The position numbers and the translations under genes are program-made. Under the pieces are notes generated by a model, which was not told the DNA's origin, ran no database searches, and saw nothing but the letters and a program-made list of their open reading frames with translations. 64,000 bases of DNA, from NCBI GenBank assembly GCA_036971715.1, contig JAVHJL010000001.1, positions 4,340,001 to 4,404,000 of the forward strand. Reading direction: 5' to 3'. This DNA is from Arthrobotrys musiformis (lineage: Eukaryota > Ascomycota > Orbiliomycetes > Orbiliales > Orbiliaceae). Every line of letters starts with the position of its first letter. The stretch's first letter is position 1. Below are positions 11,401-22,822 of this stretch, one piece after another.

Positions 11401-14400
11401 GCCTTGACAAATTGTGTCTATATTTCGCATTATCCTCGTTCCTGCCGGCATCCCCCCCAGAGTGAAAAAGAAACGACACGGCTGAGCGAAGCAAGCCAGA
11501 GGGGAAGTGAGGGGAAACCGGAACATCGGGATGTCCCCAGGAAAAGGGATGAATCATGATCATGAGAGATAACTAGTACTTCGCTGAAGTGGATCAAGCC
11601 TCTCATTCCTGAAGTATCGATAACCAATGAATTCATGAATCTCCTCCCGAAGAACTGTATTTTGTGGTAAATGTCCCAAGACAACACGAGAAATTGTCCA
11701 GAGCGGTCTGTGGGGTTCCGGAAGCTGGAAAGATCCCGGTACATGGGCCGTCTGTATGAAAACAATCGAGAAAGAAAAGAAAAGAAAAAACTAAATTTAT
11801 AACTAAAAGTATCCTGATTTTGCCCCCTTTTGCGCAGCTATAACCGACTGTCTACCTGGATTTCATGTTGTAGATTGTACTGAAAAGTTTTCCCCCATAT
11901 CGATCTGTGTTGGAATATACGTTGGGGGGGGAATTTTTTAACAATGATATTGTGCCCGTTAACCAGAGCTGCAAAGGTGGAGATCGATGCTCTGCTGCCT
12001 TAACCAGAACTGGCCCTGTGACCCGGACCCCCCAAATTTCCAAAACGCTTAAAGCATTGAGGGCGCTGCCACAAGGGTCTAATTTCCAGACTGTCGGGTC
12101 TTGAGCATGGTTGCTGAAATCATCATCTTTTTGAGGGGAAAATAGCGTTCTTTTTTTTTTATCACTCAATATCGCAAAAAAATTAAATACTTCAAGGACA
12201 TCGGGTCGATGAGATGTGGAGATGGTGGGACCAAGATTGGCTCATGCTCCCAATAGCCAAATACCAAGCGGATACCCAGCGAATGGGGCTCAAGGCCGGG
12301 AAAAGCATGAACCACAAACTTCAAATGTTTTACCACGATGGGAAAACTTTCCTTGTGAGGAATGTTAAAGTTCATATTGTAAACGTGATTGTCCAGCTTC
12401 GCAAAGCAGATGATCAGATCTAATGGCCAGACCAGTTTTGGTATCAAAAGATAAAGGAGCACAATATTTGGTAAAGAATAGACAAAAAAAAAAAAAAAAA
12501 AAAAAAAAGCGGGATGAGAGCGAATGCTCATCGGAGGCCGACAGTAGTTCCAGGGATCTGGGTTAGGCGGGCAGCCAGTAAGTTACCGGGACTCGCATAT
12601 TCCCTGTCCGTTGTGCCACACTGACCAGAAAAGAGAGGAGGAAAAAACGTCAGCGTGCCAAATTTCAGGTAGATGGGTTCCCAAGTAGCCAGTAGCGAGA
12701 TCATGAAAGACCCAAAATTACCCCCCACGGAAAACCAGTATTTTTCCAAGGAAAAAATAGCAGCAATAACGAACATGATATTTGGTAATTTAAGTCGAAC
12801 CGAATCTCGTCAAACAATTCTACTTCAGGTATTCTTGACGGGACACGCATATGTGTGGTACTTACATAGTGCATTCGCATGCAGATTGATGTCCACCTTA
12901 CTTTCCACAACGCTCTGAAGCGTGATGTGACTGGCTATGTGTCAGATTGTGAGGCGTTCGCAAGGATGTCATTTGGGAACTGCACGATCTCTCTTGGGCT
13001 TCACAACTATTGCCATTGTAAGACGCCTTCGGAATGTCACTTTAGGGTTGCATTTTCACGCCTACTAACTTTCCCATCACAGCTTATCGTATTTCACCAG
13101 CATCTTCTGTCGCCTTTTGCTTTATCATTTGATCACGCCGCGGAAACATTGCTACCTTCCGAATCGCTAACTTGGAATGCGGCAAGATTTTCATAGAAGA
13201 CCGGGGCATGATATTATATGTCTATCACTTGATAATAACTCTTCCTTCTCCTCTTCGGGATCATATCATCCTGCTTCTTGAGCGGGAATATTCCCCCTGG
13301 AAAAATTAAAGATGACATATTTTTGCGGATGGATTTCCAAACGCCCAAAACCAAGGTGCAACATGATTCTTCAGACCGTGCTGAAAGGATTCTTCAGATA
13401 ATGGCTGCTGGATGGTTATTAATTCCCTATTTCGAACCAGCAAAGCGAGAACTAGACGTAAATAGTTAGGAAAGGACTATGTCTCCACATTTCCAGATTT
13501 GATATAAGGATCGATTGAGTTCAAGGGAATCCACCTTATAGATCAAGTAATGACAAGCATGAGTATAGCAGAAGGAGCTATGGCGATGGGGAAATCCTGC
13601 GAATTCTCTATCGTTACTCCCCAGCCGGCGGCCTCCTCTTCCAACAAATACCACAGGCCCTTGACGGCATGAAGTTGGGACATCCCACGTTTCCCAAGTT
13701 GCGAAACCGCTTGTTTCTCAACCCGCTTCCGCGTCGGCTACTTGACTAGCTTCCTAGTTAATGTACCTATGCCATGGTAACTCCTTTCGTCTACAAATTT
13801 ATTACCTTCGATACCTGGCGAACTAGACACCGGTAGGATAAATCATCGGTTGGGAAACCTTGATCTGCTGTACAAGTATGAACTCTGAGCTGCCAAAGAC
13901 AGAACCACTGAAACGTTTCGCTCCAACAACCTTAAGTTGGATACCGAAGAGTTTTCCTTTAGGAGAGAGGTTAGTTTCTTTCGGGGACAACGGCAAGAGG
14001 ACCAGCAATCCTTGGGGTGGGAAGAGGCCTTTCACGAGTCTGGCTAATGAAGATGAAGAGAGAATTTCTTCTTTCTCGCATGCTGGCTATGGCCATTTTA
14101 TTATTATTATTTTTTTGAATATTTCCAGACTAGGTCAGTTCGAACACCCCAGTGCGCCAGATATTTCAAGGATGCCTTGAAGCCAGTGTTGTTTACCTTG
14201 CCCGGCCGAGACAAGATGCTCCGGGACAGCCCCGACGAGATGTCGACAAGGATAAAAAGCGTTTGTCATGGGTCAAAGCCTTCGCCATACCGGGGGCGGT
14301 CGTAGACCCACACTTGGTTCTTGCCGGTAGCTGCATCCATGCGGGAACCTCCCCGTGCATGAGCAAGTGACTTAACTGGCAGAAAAACGAACCATACGAA

Positions 14401-15427
14401 GTTGACTAGGTTTCTTGGAAAAAGAAAAAGGTACCATATGGGGCACACTTTGTACCCGACTGTTATTTGCACACCTCTCTTGCATCGTCAGGTATCGCGC
14501 TAGCAACCCTCCCCAGTCCTGTACTCACACCTCAAGGGAAAAAAGTCGACCCCATGCTCTGGCCCATTACATTGGTGTTTTGCGAGTCAAATCGGCCACA
14601 CCCAGCTCGAGATGCTGTGCGTGCAGAGGCCTAGAGGGTGCTCGCACTGGTTCAGTGTGCTCCCGCAACATTACTACTTTATAGCCTGTGGTGTCCCACA
14701 CTCGAGACCGTCAGGTTGTTTCCAAGAGCACACTTTTCTTATCTTCTCGTCCCTAAAGTACATTACTACGTACATAGAGCAAGACCCGATATTCTACCAA
14801 AGGCTTTCATCATACATACATACTTACATTACATACATCATCACGAAGTATAATCTCCGAAAGAATTTGCAATCCAAAGGTTATAGACAAAGAACCAGAG
14901 AAAACGAGAAAGTCTTGAACCATATTTTTCACACACCTTTCGTTCCTCTAACTATTTTTTTATCTTTTATTTTATTTTTATTTTTACTTTATTTTATTTT
15001 TTTTCGCAACTTGAATCGAATCCCAGAATTCAATTCGAACTCATCAGCGCGACTACAACGGCCCTCACGAGTTCGCTTTGTTGGACATCATTATATATCG
15101 AAATTATATTTTTATCATATAGCGAAGGCCAGCTGAACGGGTTCTTCGTCTACCACTTCGGACCTGCCTTTCTGCCGCCTACTTTTTCTGGCCGGCCTCT
15201 ATTGCATTGGAGACCCTTCGCCTATTTCCTGCCAAAACCGTGGACTACCTTCAAGCGACAACACTAAACCCAAAGCCCACCCGTTCTATACAAAATTACC
15301 CAGAGGGGTTCCTTTCAAAAGTCGCGGGTTTGGCTTCTGTAATTCATCCTTCGTACCCTTTGTCCCCTCCTCCTCGGAGCAGGTCGCCATCTTTACTTGG
15401 TAACCGTGAGGAGGACGACAGCCGTCA
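8413..15427. other. Gene-poor 7-kb region
   Basis: No exon with family resemblance was found on either strand. The longest open frame (9906-10571, minus) has no recognisable domain and no coding-like composition. The stretch holds T-rich runs, a 25-base poly(A) at 12484 and a poly(T)-rich segment at about 14950-15005, just upstream of the bZIP gene. That last segment probably belongs to its promoter or 5' leader. Short spliced or noncoding RNA genes cannot be excluded. Confidence 0.4.
12484..12508 (+). repeat. Poly(A) tract, 25 bases
   Basis: An uninterrupted run of 25 A. I looked for a flanking target-site duplication or a SINE-like body and found none, so it is listed only as a homopolymer. 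Confidence 0.9.
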
Positions 15428-15445
15428 ATGCGGCCGCTGGCCTAG
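15428..15445 (+). promoter_or_regulatory. Upstream ORF (MRPLA) before the bZIP start
   Basis: ATG CGG CCG CTG GCC TAG lies 43 nt ahead of the bZIP start codon at 15489, in a different frame. It is the only ATG I find between 15000 and the main start. If the transcript begins upstream of it, it could tune translation, as short uORFs do for fungal bZIP genes such as GCN4/cpcA. Transcription start is unknown. Confidence 0.45.
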
Positions 15446-15488
15446 GCAATACCTTGCCGCGCACCAGTTAAGGGGGGACGCTTCATCT

Positions 15489-16988
15489 ATGTCGCATGCA
15501 TACACGGGCACTCCTCACTCGCCTGCGTCTAGCAGCAGTGATAGTAGTGATAGCGAAAGGCACCATGATGAACCTTCCAGACACATTGGGCAGGTGTCTG
15601 CCAAAGGTGATCTCATTCAGAAGTCGCAATATGGCAACATGCCACCTTCTCAAAGCTCTGAAATGTCAGCTGCGTCCTCTGCCGCCCCGAGTCCTGACCA
15701 ACGTGCCTCCAGGCCTCTAGATGTGAGCAATATGCTCAATCCTACCCCAAATAAGGGTGATCTGGGAAACGGTCTAGGCGCTCGACGACGGAATGCGGAC
15801 GAGGCAGAGCTTGACACACCTCAGAGGATATCATCTACGCCGCATCAACCCCCTTTTACCAGATCACTCCCTCCGTCGCCGACTGATAGGTACGATCCTT
15901 CCGCAATGAAGGACGGTGCAAATCACCGTGCATTTTCGAGGAATATTAAGCAGCCAGTTCCACCATCGGCCAAGCAGAGAGATGGTCCGCTCCCAATGAT
16001 CGAGCCCCATCAGCCCTCTGTTTCTTCAGGTGGAACTCCCCCTCGACATCCTGCTACTTTAGCATCTCCAGCAACTAGCCAGATGCATCCAGCGGGCGGA
16101 TTTCCTTTCCCATCGATCAATGGACAACATCCTCAGAGCCAACATCCACATTCGCAACCCTCCATGTCAACTTCTCCAACCACTTCACCATTCTCCAGGA
16201 CTCAACCTCCACTGTCTATGCCCCCAAGTTATTCGCAGACAAGTCCTGTTTACCCAATGAACCCCCCCTTCCATGAGGGGCATTCGTCTTCGCCTATGGG
16301 TAGGACTAATAGCCAGCCATCAACGTATGGACTTCATCTTGCAGGGTTAGAAGGCCTTGCTATTCCTGTAGATACTACTGCTGCTTCGAAGTTGGCTGAC
16401 GAGAAGAGGAGAAGAAATGCTGGGGCCTCCGCTAGGTTTAGGCAACGGCGCAAAGAAAGGGAAAGGGAAATGGGTGCAAGAATCGTCGAGCTTGAGACCC
16501 GACTAAAGGTCGTTGAGGAAGAGAGGGACCACTATAGGAATCTTGCAATGAGATACGCCGGAACGCCACTCCCTAACACAATCTCATCCTCTCTTGGAAA
16601 CCCCCAGCAACCTATTTCACGACACAATAGCAATGGGCTCCAGCTCTCGCCTAGAACTATGGCGAGGGCTAACCAGCCGCATCTAATGAATGAAGGCCCT
16701 TATACCTCTCCTGCTTATGCTCATGTCAGGGAAGAGGCTCTTGGGAGCCCTGGTATCCCACTCGGTCGTACTCTCTCAACTGAGGGACGACGAGTTGGTC
16801 GAGCTTACTCCGCAGGGCAAGTTTACCCTAATGGTATGCCCATGCCACATGATGGTCCGGACCGACCGCTGGTGGAAGCATACAGCGTGAAGTCTCGCAA
16901 TGGCTCCCTCCACCATCCTCGACCCCAACCAATCCCTGAGCACCTCGGCGGTCGGGATCAAATCAAAACTGAATGGGGTACTCGATGA
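15489..16988 (+). CDS. bZIP transcription factor
   Basis: A 499-residue nuclear DNA-binding protein in one exon. The first in-frame ATG is at 15489. The frame is open for 94 more codons upstream but without an ATG, so either translation starts here or a leader intron exists. A long Ser/Pro/Gln-rich N-terminal half, probably activating or disordered, precedes a basic region at about residues 304-330 (DEKRRRN, NAGASARFRQRRKE) and a leucine-zipper-like coiled coil to about 360. The N-x-x-A-S-A-R-F-R signature puts it near the Met4/Cys3-like side of fungal bZIPs rather than GCN4 or Yap1, but I cannot name an ortholog. The C-terminal tail is low complexity. Its flanks are gene-poor, and its T-rich upstream region is typical of a regulated gene with a long leader. 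Confidence 0.88.
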   Translation: MSHAYTGTPHSPASSSSDSSDSERHHDEPSRHIGQVSAKGDLIQKSQYGNMPPSQSSEMSAASSAAPSPDQRASRPLDVSNMLNPTPNKGDLGNGLGARRRNADEAELDTPQRISSTPHQPPFTRSLPPSPTDRYDPSAMKDGANHRAFSRNIKQPVPPSAKQRDGPLPMIEPHQPSVSSGGTPPRHPATLASPATSQMHPAGGFPFPSINGQHPQSQHPHSQPSMSTSPTTSPFSRTQPPLSMPPSYSQTSPVYPMNPPFHEGHSSSPMGRTNSQPSTYGLHLAGLEGLAIPVDTTAASKLADEKRRRNAGASARFRQRRKEREREMGARIVELETRLKVVEEERDHYRNLAMRYAGTPLPNTISSSLGNPQQPISRHNSNGLQLSPRTMARANQPHLMNEGPYTSPAYAHVREEALGSPGIPLGRTLSTEGRRVGRAYSAGQVYPNGMPMPHDGPDRPLVEAYSVKSRNGSLHHPRPQPIPEHLGGRDQIKTEWGTR

Positions 16989-19900
16989 TTTGTTTACTTC
17001 CGCACAAAAATGTCTGGCACCACGAATACGAATGATTTACCGACAACCGTCCAAGTTTTCATGCTCTTCGAAGCCTCGGATTCGCGCTTTCTAAAAGTAT
17101 ACTAATAGACAAAAAGGTTTAAGCCACGCCGGCAAAACGAAAAGAAAAGTCTTCGAGCCCACAAATAGTAATGGGTGTCTTTCGTCCCTCGCGGGACCGT
17201 ATCTGTCTTCTTGTTTCGGGTTTTCTATATTTTACGGCGTTTGGTCAGGTGTTATGTTTTTTCGACATAAGCAATATCAAGGTCAAATCAGTTCAAAAAA
17301 AGTTTTCCTACACATCAGTATCCATCCTCTTGCAGACAACAGCGCTGGTTCGCCATGGATCAAATTAAGCACCTTCGCTTGGTCGCGTTTCATTTGTTCT
17401 GTCGACGTTATCAGAGCTGAATATATTGAAACAGCTTTTATTCAACGGACGAGTATTTTCTGCGTTGGCGTTACGTCTAGATATCTTTTTCCTTTTTTTC
17501 ATTTTACGTTTCTCTCAAACTTTCGGCGATAGGTGGCTCTCTGTATTTTTCATATTCAACCTTGATATCATTTACCTGATCTTACTTAGAAACAGGAAAC
17601 AAGACACTTCAATCTTCTTTACTATGTATTTCATACCAAATTTACTCTACCATTACCTTTTCCCTTTGCATAATGTTTCTACCTTATCTCTCCCTCACTG
17701 TTTTTCCTTTTCTCCTTTCCTATTCCCGCACACCTTTCCAACGTGTTGGCGCATACATACCAACGTTAACCTCTTCTCTATCAAATCCTCTACTTCGGCC
17801 AGACTGCGAACCCTGTCACTTTGTGGCAGAAACCGTGTTGTATTTTACATCAATCCAAGTTGATTCTACTTGATTCTAGCGTAGATGGTTGTTCCAAATC
17901 ATCCATCCACAAAATATTACTTAAACTTTCGTTTCATTCTGACTAGGCGTGGTTTTTTCACATTCCATAATGGCTGAAGTGAAACTTGCAGATATAGTGC
18001 GCTGGCTAGACAAGCATCATGGATTGATAGCTCTGCAAGGCACCATGTAGACGATAGGGGCTGACCCCATGGATTGCACCACTACTACCCTCTCTCTCGC
18101 TTTTTTTTTTGACGAGGCCTATCGATTGGATCCTGGGTTGACGATTTGGCCAGGCCGGCTCCTTTTTTTTAAAAGCTAGAAATCTCAGACAGGTTCCGAC
18201 GGCTAGTTGGGCTATCTTATCAAGGTAATGTTTCACCATCGACGGGCAGTATAGACGCTAAAGGTAAGTACAATTGATTACTTCGACGCATGTAGCTATG
18301 GACGAACTGTTAAATATGCCCAATGGGATAAAAACGAAGGCTATATCATATGCATGACGGCTGACGCACACTGTCGGAATACTTGTACACGAATATGTTA
18401 ACAGGTTAACTTATCGGTAGCTCGGCGAACTAAGAGCTCTAGAGGGTTCCGTTCCGACCAGTATCAAAAGATTTGAAGGGGGGAGGGAGGCGAAAGTACT
18501 CCAAACCATCGTCAGGGTATAAATACATCCTCCTTCCAAGTTGGAGATGTAGATGATACCTCCCATGCTCGTATACCTTGGACGTCACAACCTATCAATG
18601 TTACAGCATACCTGGTTACTGATGACTTTTGAGGCATGCTGGACAAGGTATGTATTCAGGAAACATGTCCCACGCTTCATTCCGAGTGCCTCAAGTCCAT
18701 GGGAGAGAACTTGAGGTCACTACCTTCCGTAGATGGAACTTTAGGAGAGAAACGTTCGCCTCTACCCACGCCGATGCCCTCTCCTTTTCTTTCCTTTGTG
18801 TTTTTTTCTTTTTCAACGCCTAGTGTGTCTTGCTCTTCCCGCGTCTCTTGCTGTTCTTGGAGAATATCCTTCTTGTCGGGTCCCGGGTTCACTTCCAGTG
18901 TTGTGTGAATTTTCTTCTTTTATTTTTTCATAAGTGGGCCCACTAAAGGTGTCTAGGTCGCCCATAGGCGTGGGATACTCCTTTGTTTTTCTGAACTCCC
19001 AAATTTTTAAAAATCGAGGGAACGTGGCTGGGATGTAAAATTTTTTTTAATGTGGACTTATGTATCAAAGAAGATAAGTCTCATATGCCGGTATGGCGTA
19101 GACTTTCTGGATGTGTGCGTGTGTCTGTGTGCAGCGCGCTGCATTTCCGTGACATTTGCGCTTTTTTTTGAACTTCTTCAGCTCTAGATGGTGATGATGT
19201 TTCCACATTCTCTTTGCTGCAAGATCGTTCACTCCGTGGAACGGCGTATCACTTACTTTTTCCGCTTTTCACGGGAAAGGCCAAGCAACCAAAAAAAAAT
19301 CTCTTTAGGGAAAGGAAAATCAGTTTAAGCTCGACGCCTGATCACAGTTTAACGAGCCCAAATGTGGGCCACACACGGCTAGTGCCATACAGGGCTCAGT
19401 TTACCCAGCGACAACGACAGTCGCTAGAAATTGTACTTAAGTTCAAGCCTTTCTCAAAGTGGTCAGCACACATGAGCTGAAGATTGAAGAGTTATCAAAG
19501 AAAAACTCCGGTTAACTGAAACCCTTTTAATCCACTCTAAGTATGGGATCAGCAATGACTATAAAGCGGGGTAGAGAAAAAAAAAAAGATAATGATTGTG
19601 AGAAAAGATTTTTTTTGGTGATAGGAAAATTTTTAGCTTATTGAACCTTTGACCTTCTTAATTCTATCACCGCCTCCCTCGCACGGTAACTTCTTCGCTT
19701 CCTACTGGACGGGAAGTGGTAGCGAAAGCCGATGTTTCGCGGGTCTTGCATGTGGTTCAAAAGACATTGCACTCTGGGGTGTGTGTGGATATTCTTTTTT
19801 TTTTTTTTTTTTTTTTTTTTTCGTCCTGGAGAAATTCTGTGTGGTATTTAGTTTTTGGTTACGGTTTATGCTCTGTCAGGAAAGAGGCTGTTTGCTGACG

Positions 19901-21322
19901 ACACGCTTTTCCCAGAAAGACTACCTGGCGAACCCGACAGTTAGGTAAATTACATAAAGGATCCCAGCGAAGTGTTCAAAGTTCCGTCTCCTCTTTTAAC
20001 AATCATCAGCGACGGAGCTAATGGGGGGGAAATGTCTTGGTATTGGGACCATCTTTCCCTTCCCTCCCCCGCTCACGGGTTTACTTTACTTTTTTACCAC
20101 CTTCTTTGCAGCGGAAAGGAAGGATAAACGGTGCCATTGCGCAGTCAGGAAAAGCGGCCGTGTCCGCAGGCGTAGGCCGGCCGCTTTTTTTGGATCGTAG
20201 TCTAGTTTATATTTGTGCGGTTAACGAAACCGCCGCCATCTTCCTCTTCGAAAATAGAACAGATCTGCTTGTCAAAGAAGGGATACTATACACACGGCAC
20301 AAAGTGTCAAAATAGCGAATTTTCCCGTGGTTCTGCGGAAGGAAAGTCGATCATCGCGACAATCAAAACTGAGGGTTTTCCACACAAGCTGGGGGAGCTG
20401 CTCTCGCAACGCAAAAGTGTGTTGCATTTCACCCCTTGGACCGTGGAGCACCGAAACGTCAACCGGTTTGGCCTTTCCTTCCCCCCCAAACCGTACGTAC
20501 GCACTCTGTCAACCAGCAGAATGGCGTTGGTGAGGCAGACAGCCAGCTACGCCCACCAAATGCACAACGGCCTGCCGTTTTTTACCTTAACTACTAACGA
20601 AGTAGTTCACCCTTCAAGAAAACGCCCGACACAAGGGTAATTCGCCCCCAACGTGGAAGCCATTTTTCGCCTCGTATTTAGGATTTGACACCAACAGGCT
20701 TTTTGGCGTTGGAGAAGTGGATCCCCATCGAGCGGTCAGTGTGCATTTTCCTCATGGAGAGGTGTGCATAATTGCGTGTTGCTTGGGGCATTGTGGGTAA
20801 TAATGATATGCCGGCCCACGGTCCCGGGGCAGGGAAACATTAAGCTTGGACTGAATAGGAAACGGGTTGGTTCCGCGAGACTGGGTTGGTACCATATGAG
20901 CCAAATTCCCAGAAATCCTGCTCCACTATTATTAATGATACCAAATATCCATCATCCCACCTGGCAAAAAAAATCTAACCGCAGGAACTTTCCACCCCCA
21001 GTCCCTGGACGAGGGTACGGAAATGATATTGCCGGCTTTGAGTTCGCAGAATGAAATAAATGCCGCTTCACTTGAACCAAAAGGGCGTCCCAGCGACTGT
21101 TAGTTATGGGACACTAATCGATAGTTGATCCAGAAAGCGGGGTCATTAAATGACGACTAATCCCTTTTCTCTAACCTAGGGAAGTCCTGTAAAACTTGTG
21201 CTATATTGAACCGTAGTGCGGAATTTTATTACTTTTTTTTTGCTTTCAATTTAATGAGATTTGAATTAATGCAGTTTCGTTCTACTACCAGCCGGGATGC
21301 GCTTCCCCGGTCCCAACCGGGT
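16989..21322. other. Gene-poor region between the bZIP and EVE-domain genes
   Basis: The first 900 bases are T-rich and probably include the bZIP 3' UTR. Open frames at 17426-17863 and 20215-20640 (plus) exist but show no recognisable family; the first is merely T-rich DNA. A 27-base poly(T) lies at 19795. No RNA gene was recognised. Confidence 0.4.
19795..19821 (+). repeat. Poly(T) tract, 27 bases
   Basis: Uninterrupted homopolymer following a GTGTGTG stretch. No associated element was recognised. Confidence 0.9.
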
Positions 21323-22822
21323 TTAATCCGTATCCTTTCCTTCGGGTTTGTTTTCCAAGTCAAGGATAAACTGGAACTCTGCAGGACTGACAGGACTGAC
21401 AGACAGCCTGGTCTGGCGAAAGAGAGCCATCTCCTTGAGGGCACCACCGGAATGTGTCCTGAGTTCCGTCAGAGTAATTTGGCGTCCGAGCTTCCGGATA
21501 GGACTAAAGTTTTTTTTAATCATGCATGACATCAATCAGGCAAATCCGTTCACAGGAAAGATAACCACCCCCGGGGGGAAGGTTGCTTATGTCGAGGGAT
21601 ATTCGGGGTGGTGGGATGCCTTTAAAAGGCTGTTATCGACATACCTGCAATGAACAAGGTACCATCGAGGGTTTGTTACGTCTGCCTTTGGATCGTAATA
21701 CTTGGCTTGGGGGTCGAATTGGGTTTCTATTCCATAGGGTAGGACCGACAGGCGATCCATGTCAGTGTTAACATGCTTCAATAGCGGGCAATTTTAAGTC
21801 GATATAACCCTCGGTCTAACGTAAAACGTGAAGAACGTGCAAGAAAGAACCAATGGATAGAGGGTCCCATACCATCAATTGAGGCATCGCGGGTAATTTC
21901 CATCACCCCAACAATGCCGGGCTCCTTACAATTTGAGTGGTAGAAAAATGCCTTGTCTCCCACTTTCATTGACCTTATATGATTCTAGAATAATGATGTT
22001 AATCAGATGGCCCACTATCTTGATCTTTTGTCATAAAATGACGGCTAAAAGGCTACAATCTCGCTAAGAAACCACATGGCATGTGGACAATTGCCTGACG
22101 GCCCATTTCCCAGTGCCGATGCACTGGCAAATTGGAGATGGCGTTTGACCTTAACTAGTGGACTTTAGTGCTAACTAAAGCTAAAGTTAAAATCGAAAGA
22201 AGCCGCGGGTGTTCTTTTTTTGAAGGTGGAGATAGACGATAGACACCTTGACGAAAGAAGGATAATGCTGGACCTTTAGGTTTTAGGGAAATGCAAGACA
22301 GGCAAGACAGACCTTTGCAACGTGGTTTCTGACACCATCCCAGCCGGCCGGTCCGTCGTGCTTGCAGAGGTCATCAAAGCTGAATACATCTGGCTCTGAT
22401 TTCATGAGCCAGAACCCACCGGCTTCTTGGGCTAGAGGAGGTGTGCTGCTCTCCTGTTTAGCACCTTTTTTAGCAGTCCTTTTAGCAGTCCTTTTAGCAG
22501 CCGATGTGGCGCTGGTACTTTGGCGAGCATCGTCTAGCTCATCCTCAGATTTCACCGGCTTTGGTTTAGCTCTGGGCCTAGGTGCCTTCTTGTTGGTGAC
22601 TTTAGAATCTTCCTCTTCTTCCACTTCTTCCTCCTTGACCGGAATTGCCTTGGTCTGGCCAGGCACAGATGTGTTGGTTGGTTTAGTTCGTTTACTTCGG
22701 CGCGTTGGTGGTGTCGTCGTTGTCGTCTGAGAATCATGTGCTGGGTCTTCGGTTTGTGTCCTCGCGCGCTTTCGGCGACCTCCAGATTCAGATGCAGATG
22801 GGGCGGAGGGCGGAGGAGCCAT
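21323..22822 (-). CDS. EVE-domain nuclear protein (THYN1/Thy28-like)
   Basis: Four exons: 22822-22313, 21984-21873, 21726-21645 and 21503-21323, total 885 nt, 294 residues. About 125 N-terminal residues are charged and disordered, with Lys/Arg clusters that look like nuclear localisation signals (RRSKRTK, an AKRTAKRTAKKGAK repeat) and an acidic run (KEEEVEEEEDSK). The EVE domain follows: FWLMKSEPDVFSFDDL, GWDGVRNHVAK, VGDKAFFYHSN, EPGIVGVMEI, YYDPK, NPRWYLV, then LKEMALFRQTRLSVSP. EVE domains belong to the PUA/ASCH/YTH-like fold and are thought to read modified bases in nucleic acids; the substrate here is unknown. An in-frame ATG at 22927 could add 35 residues, but MAPPP at 22822 fits better. 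Intron 1 (328 nt) is unusually long and contains two inverted repeats. Confidence 0.88.
22072..22127 (-). other. Two adjacent inverted repeats inside intron 1 of the EVE gene
   Basis: CCACATG-g-CATGTGG (22072-22086) and CCAGTGC-cgat-GCACTGG (22110-22127) are each perfect 7-bp stems, 23 bases apart. They sit in the middle of the longest well-supported intron in the window. They could be RNA structure within the intron or chance. Confidence 0.4.

Noticed and set aside
15207..15488. Extended N terminus of the bZIP protein
   Set aside because: The frame is open but starts from TTG; the first ATG is at 15489. Kept only as a finding.
17426..17863. Phe/Leu-rich membrane-protein-like frame
   Set aside because: It simply translates T-rich DNA downstream of the bZIP gene; no family resemblance.
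20215..20640. 141-codon open frame
   Set aside because: No recognisable motif and no splice-supported extension; probably noncoding.
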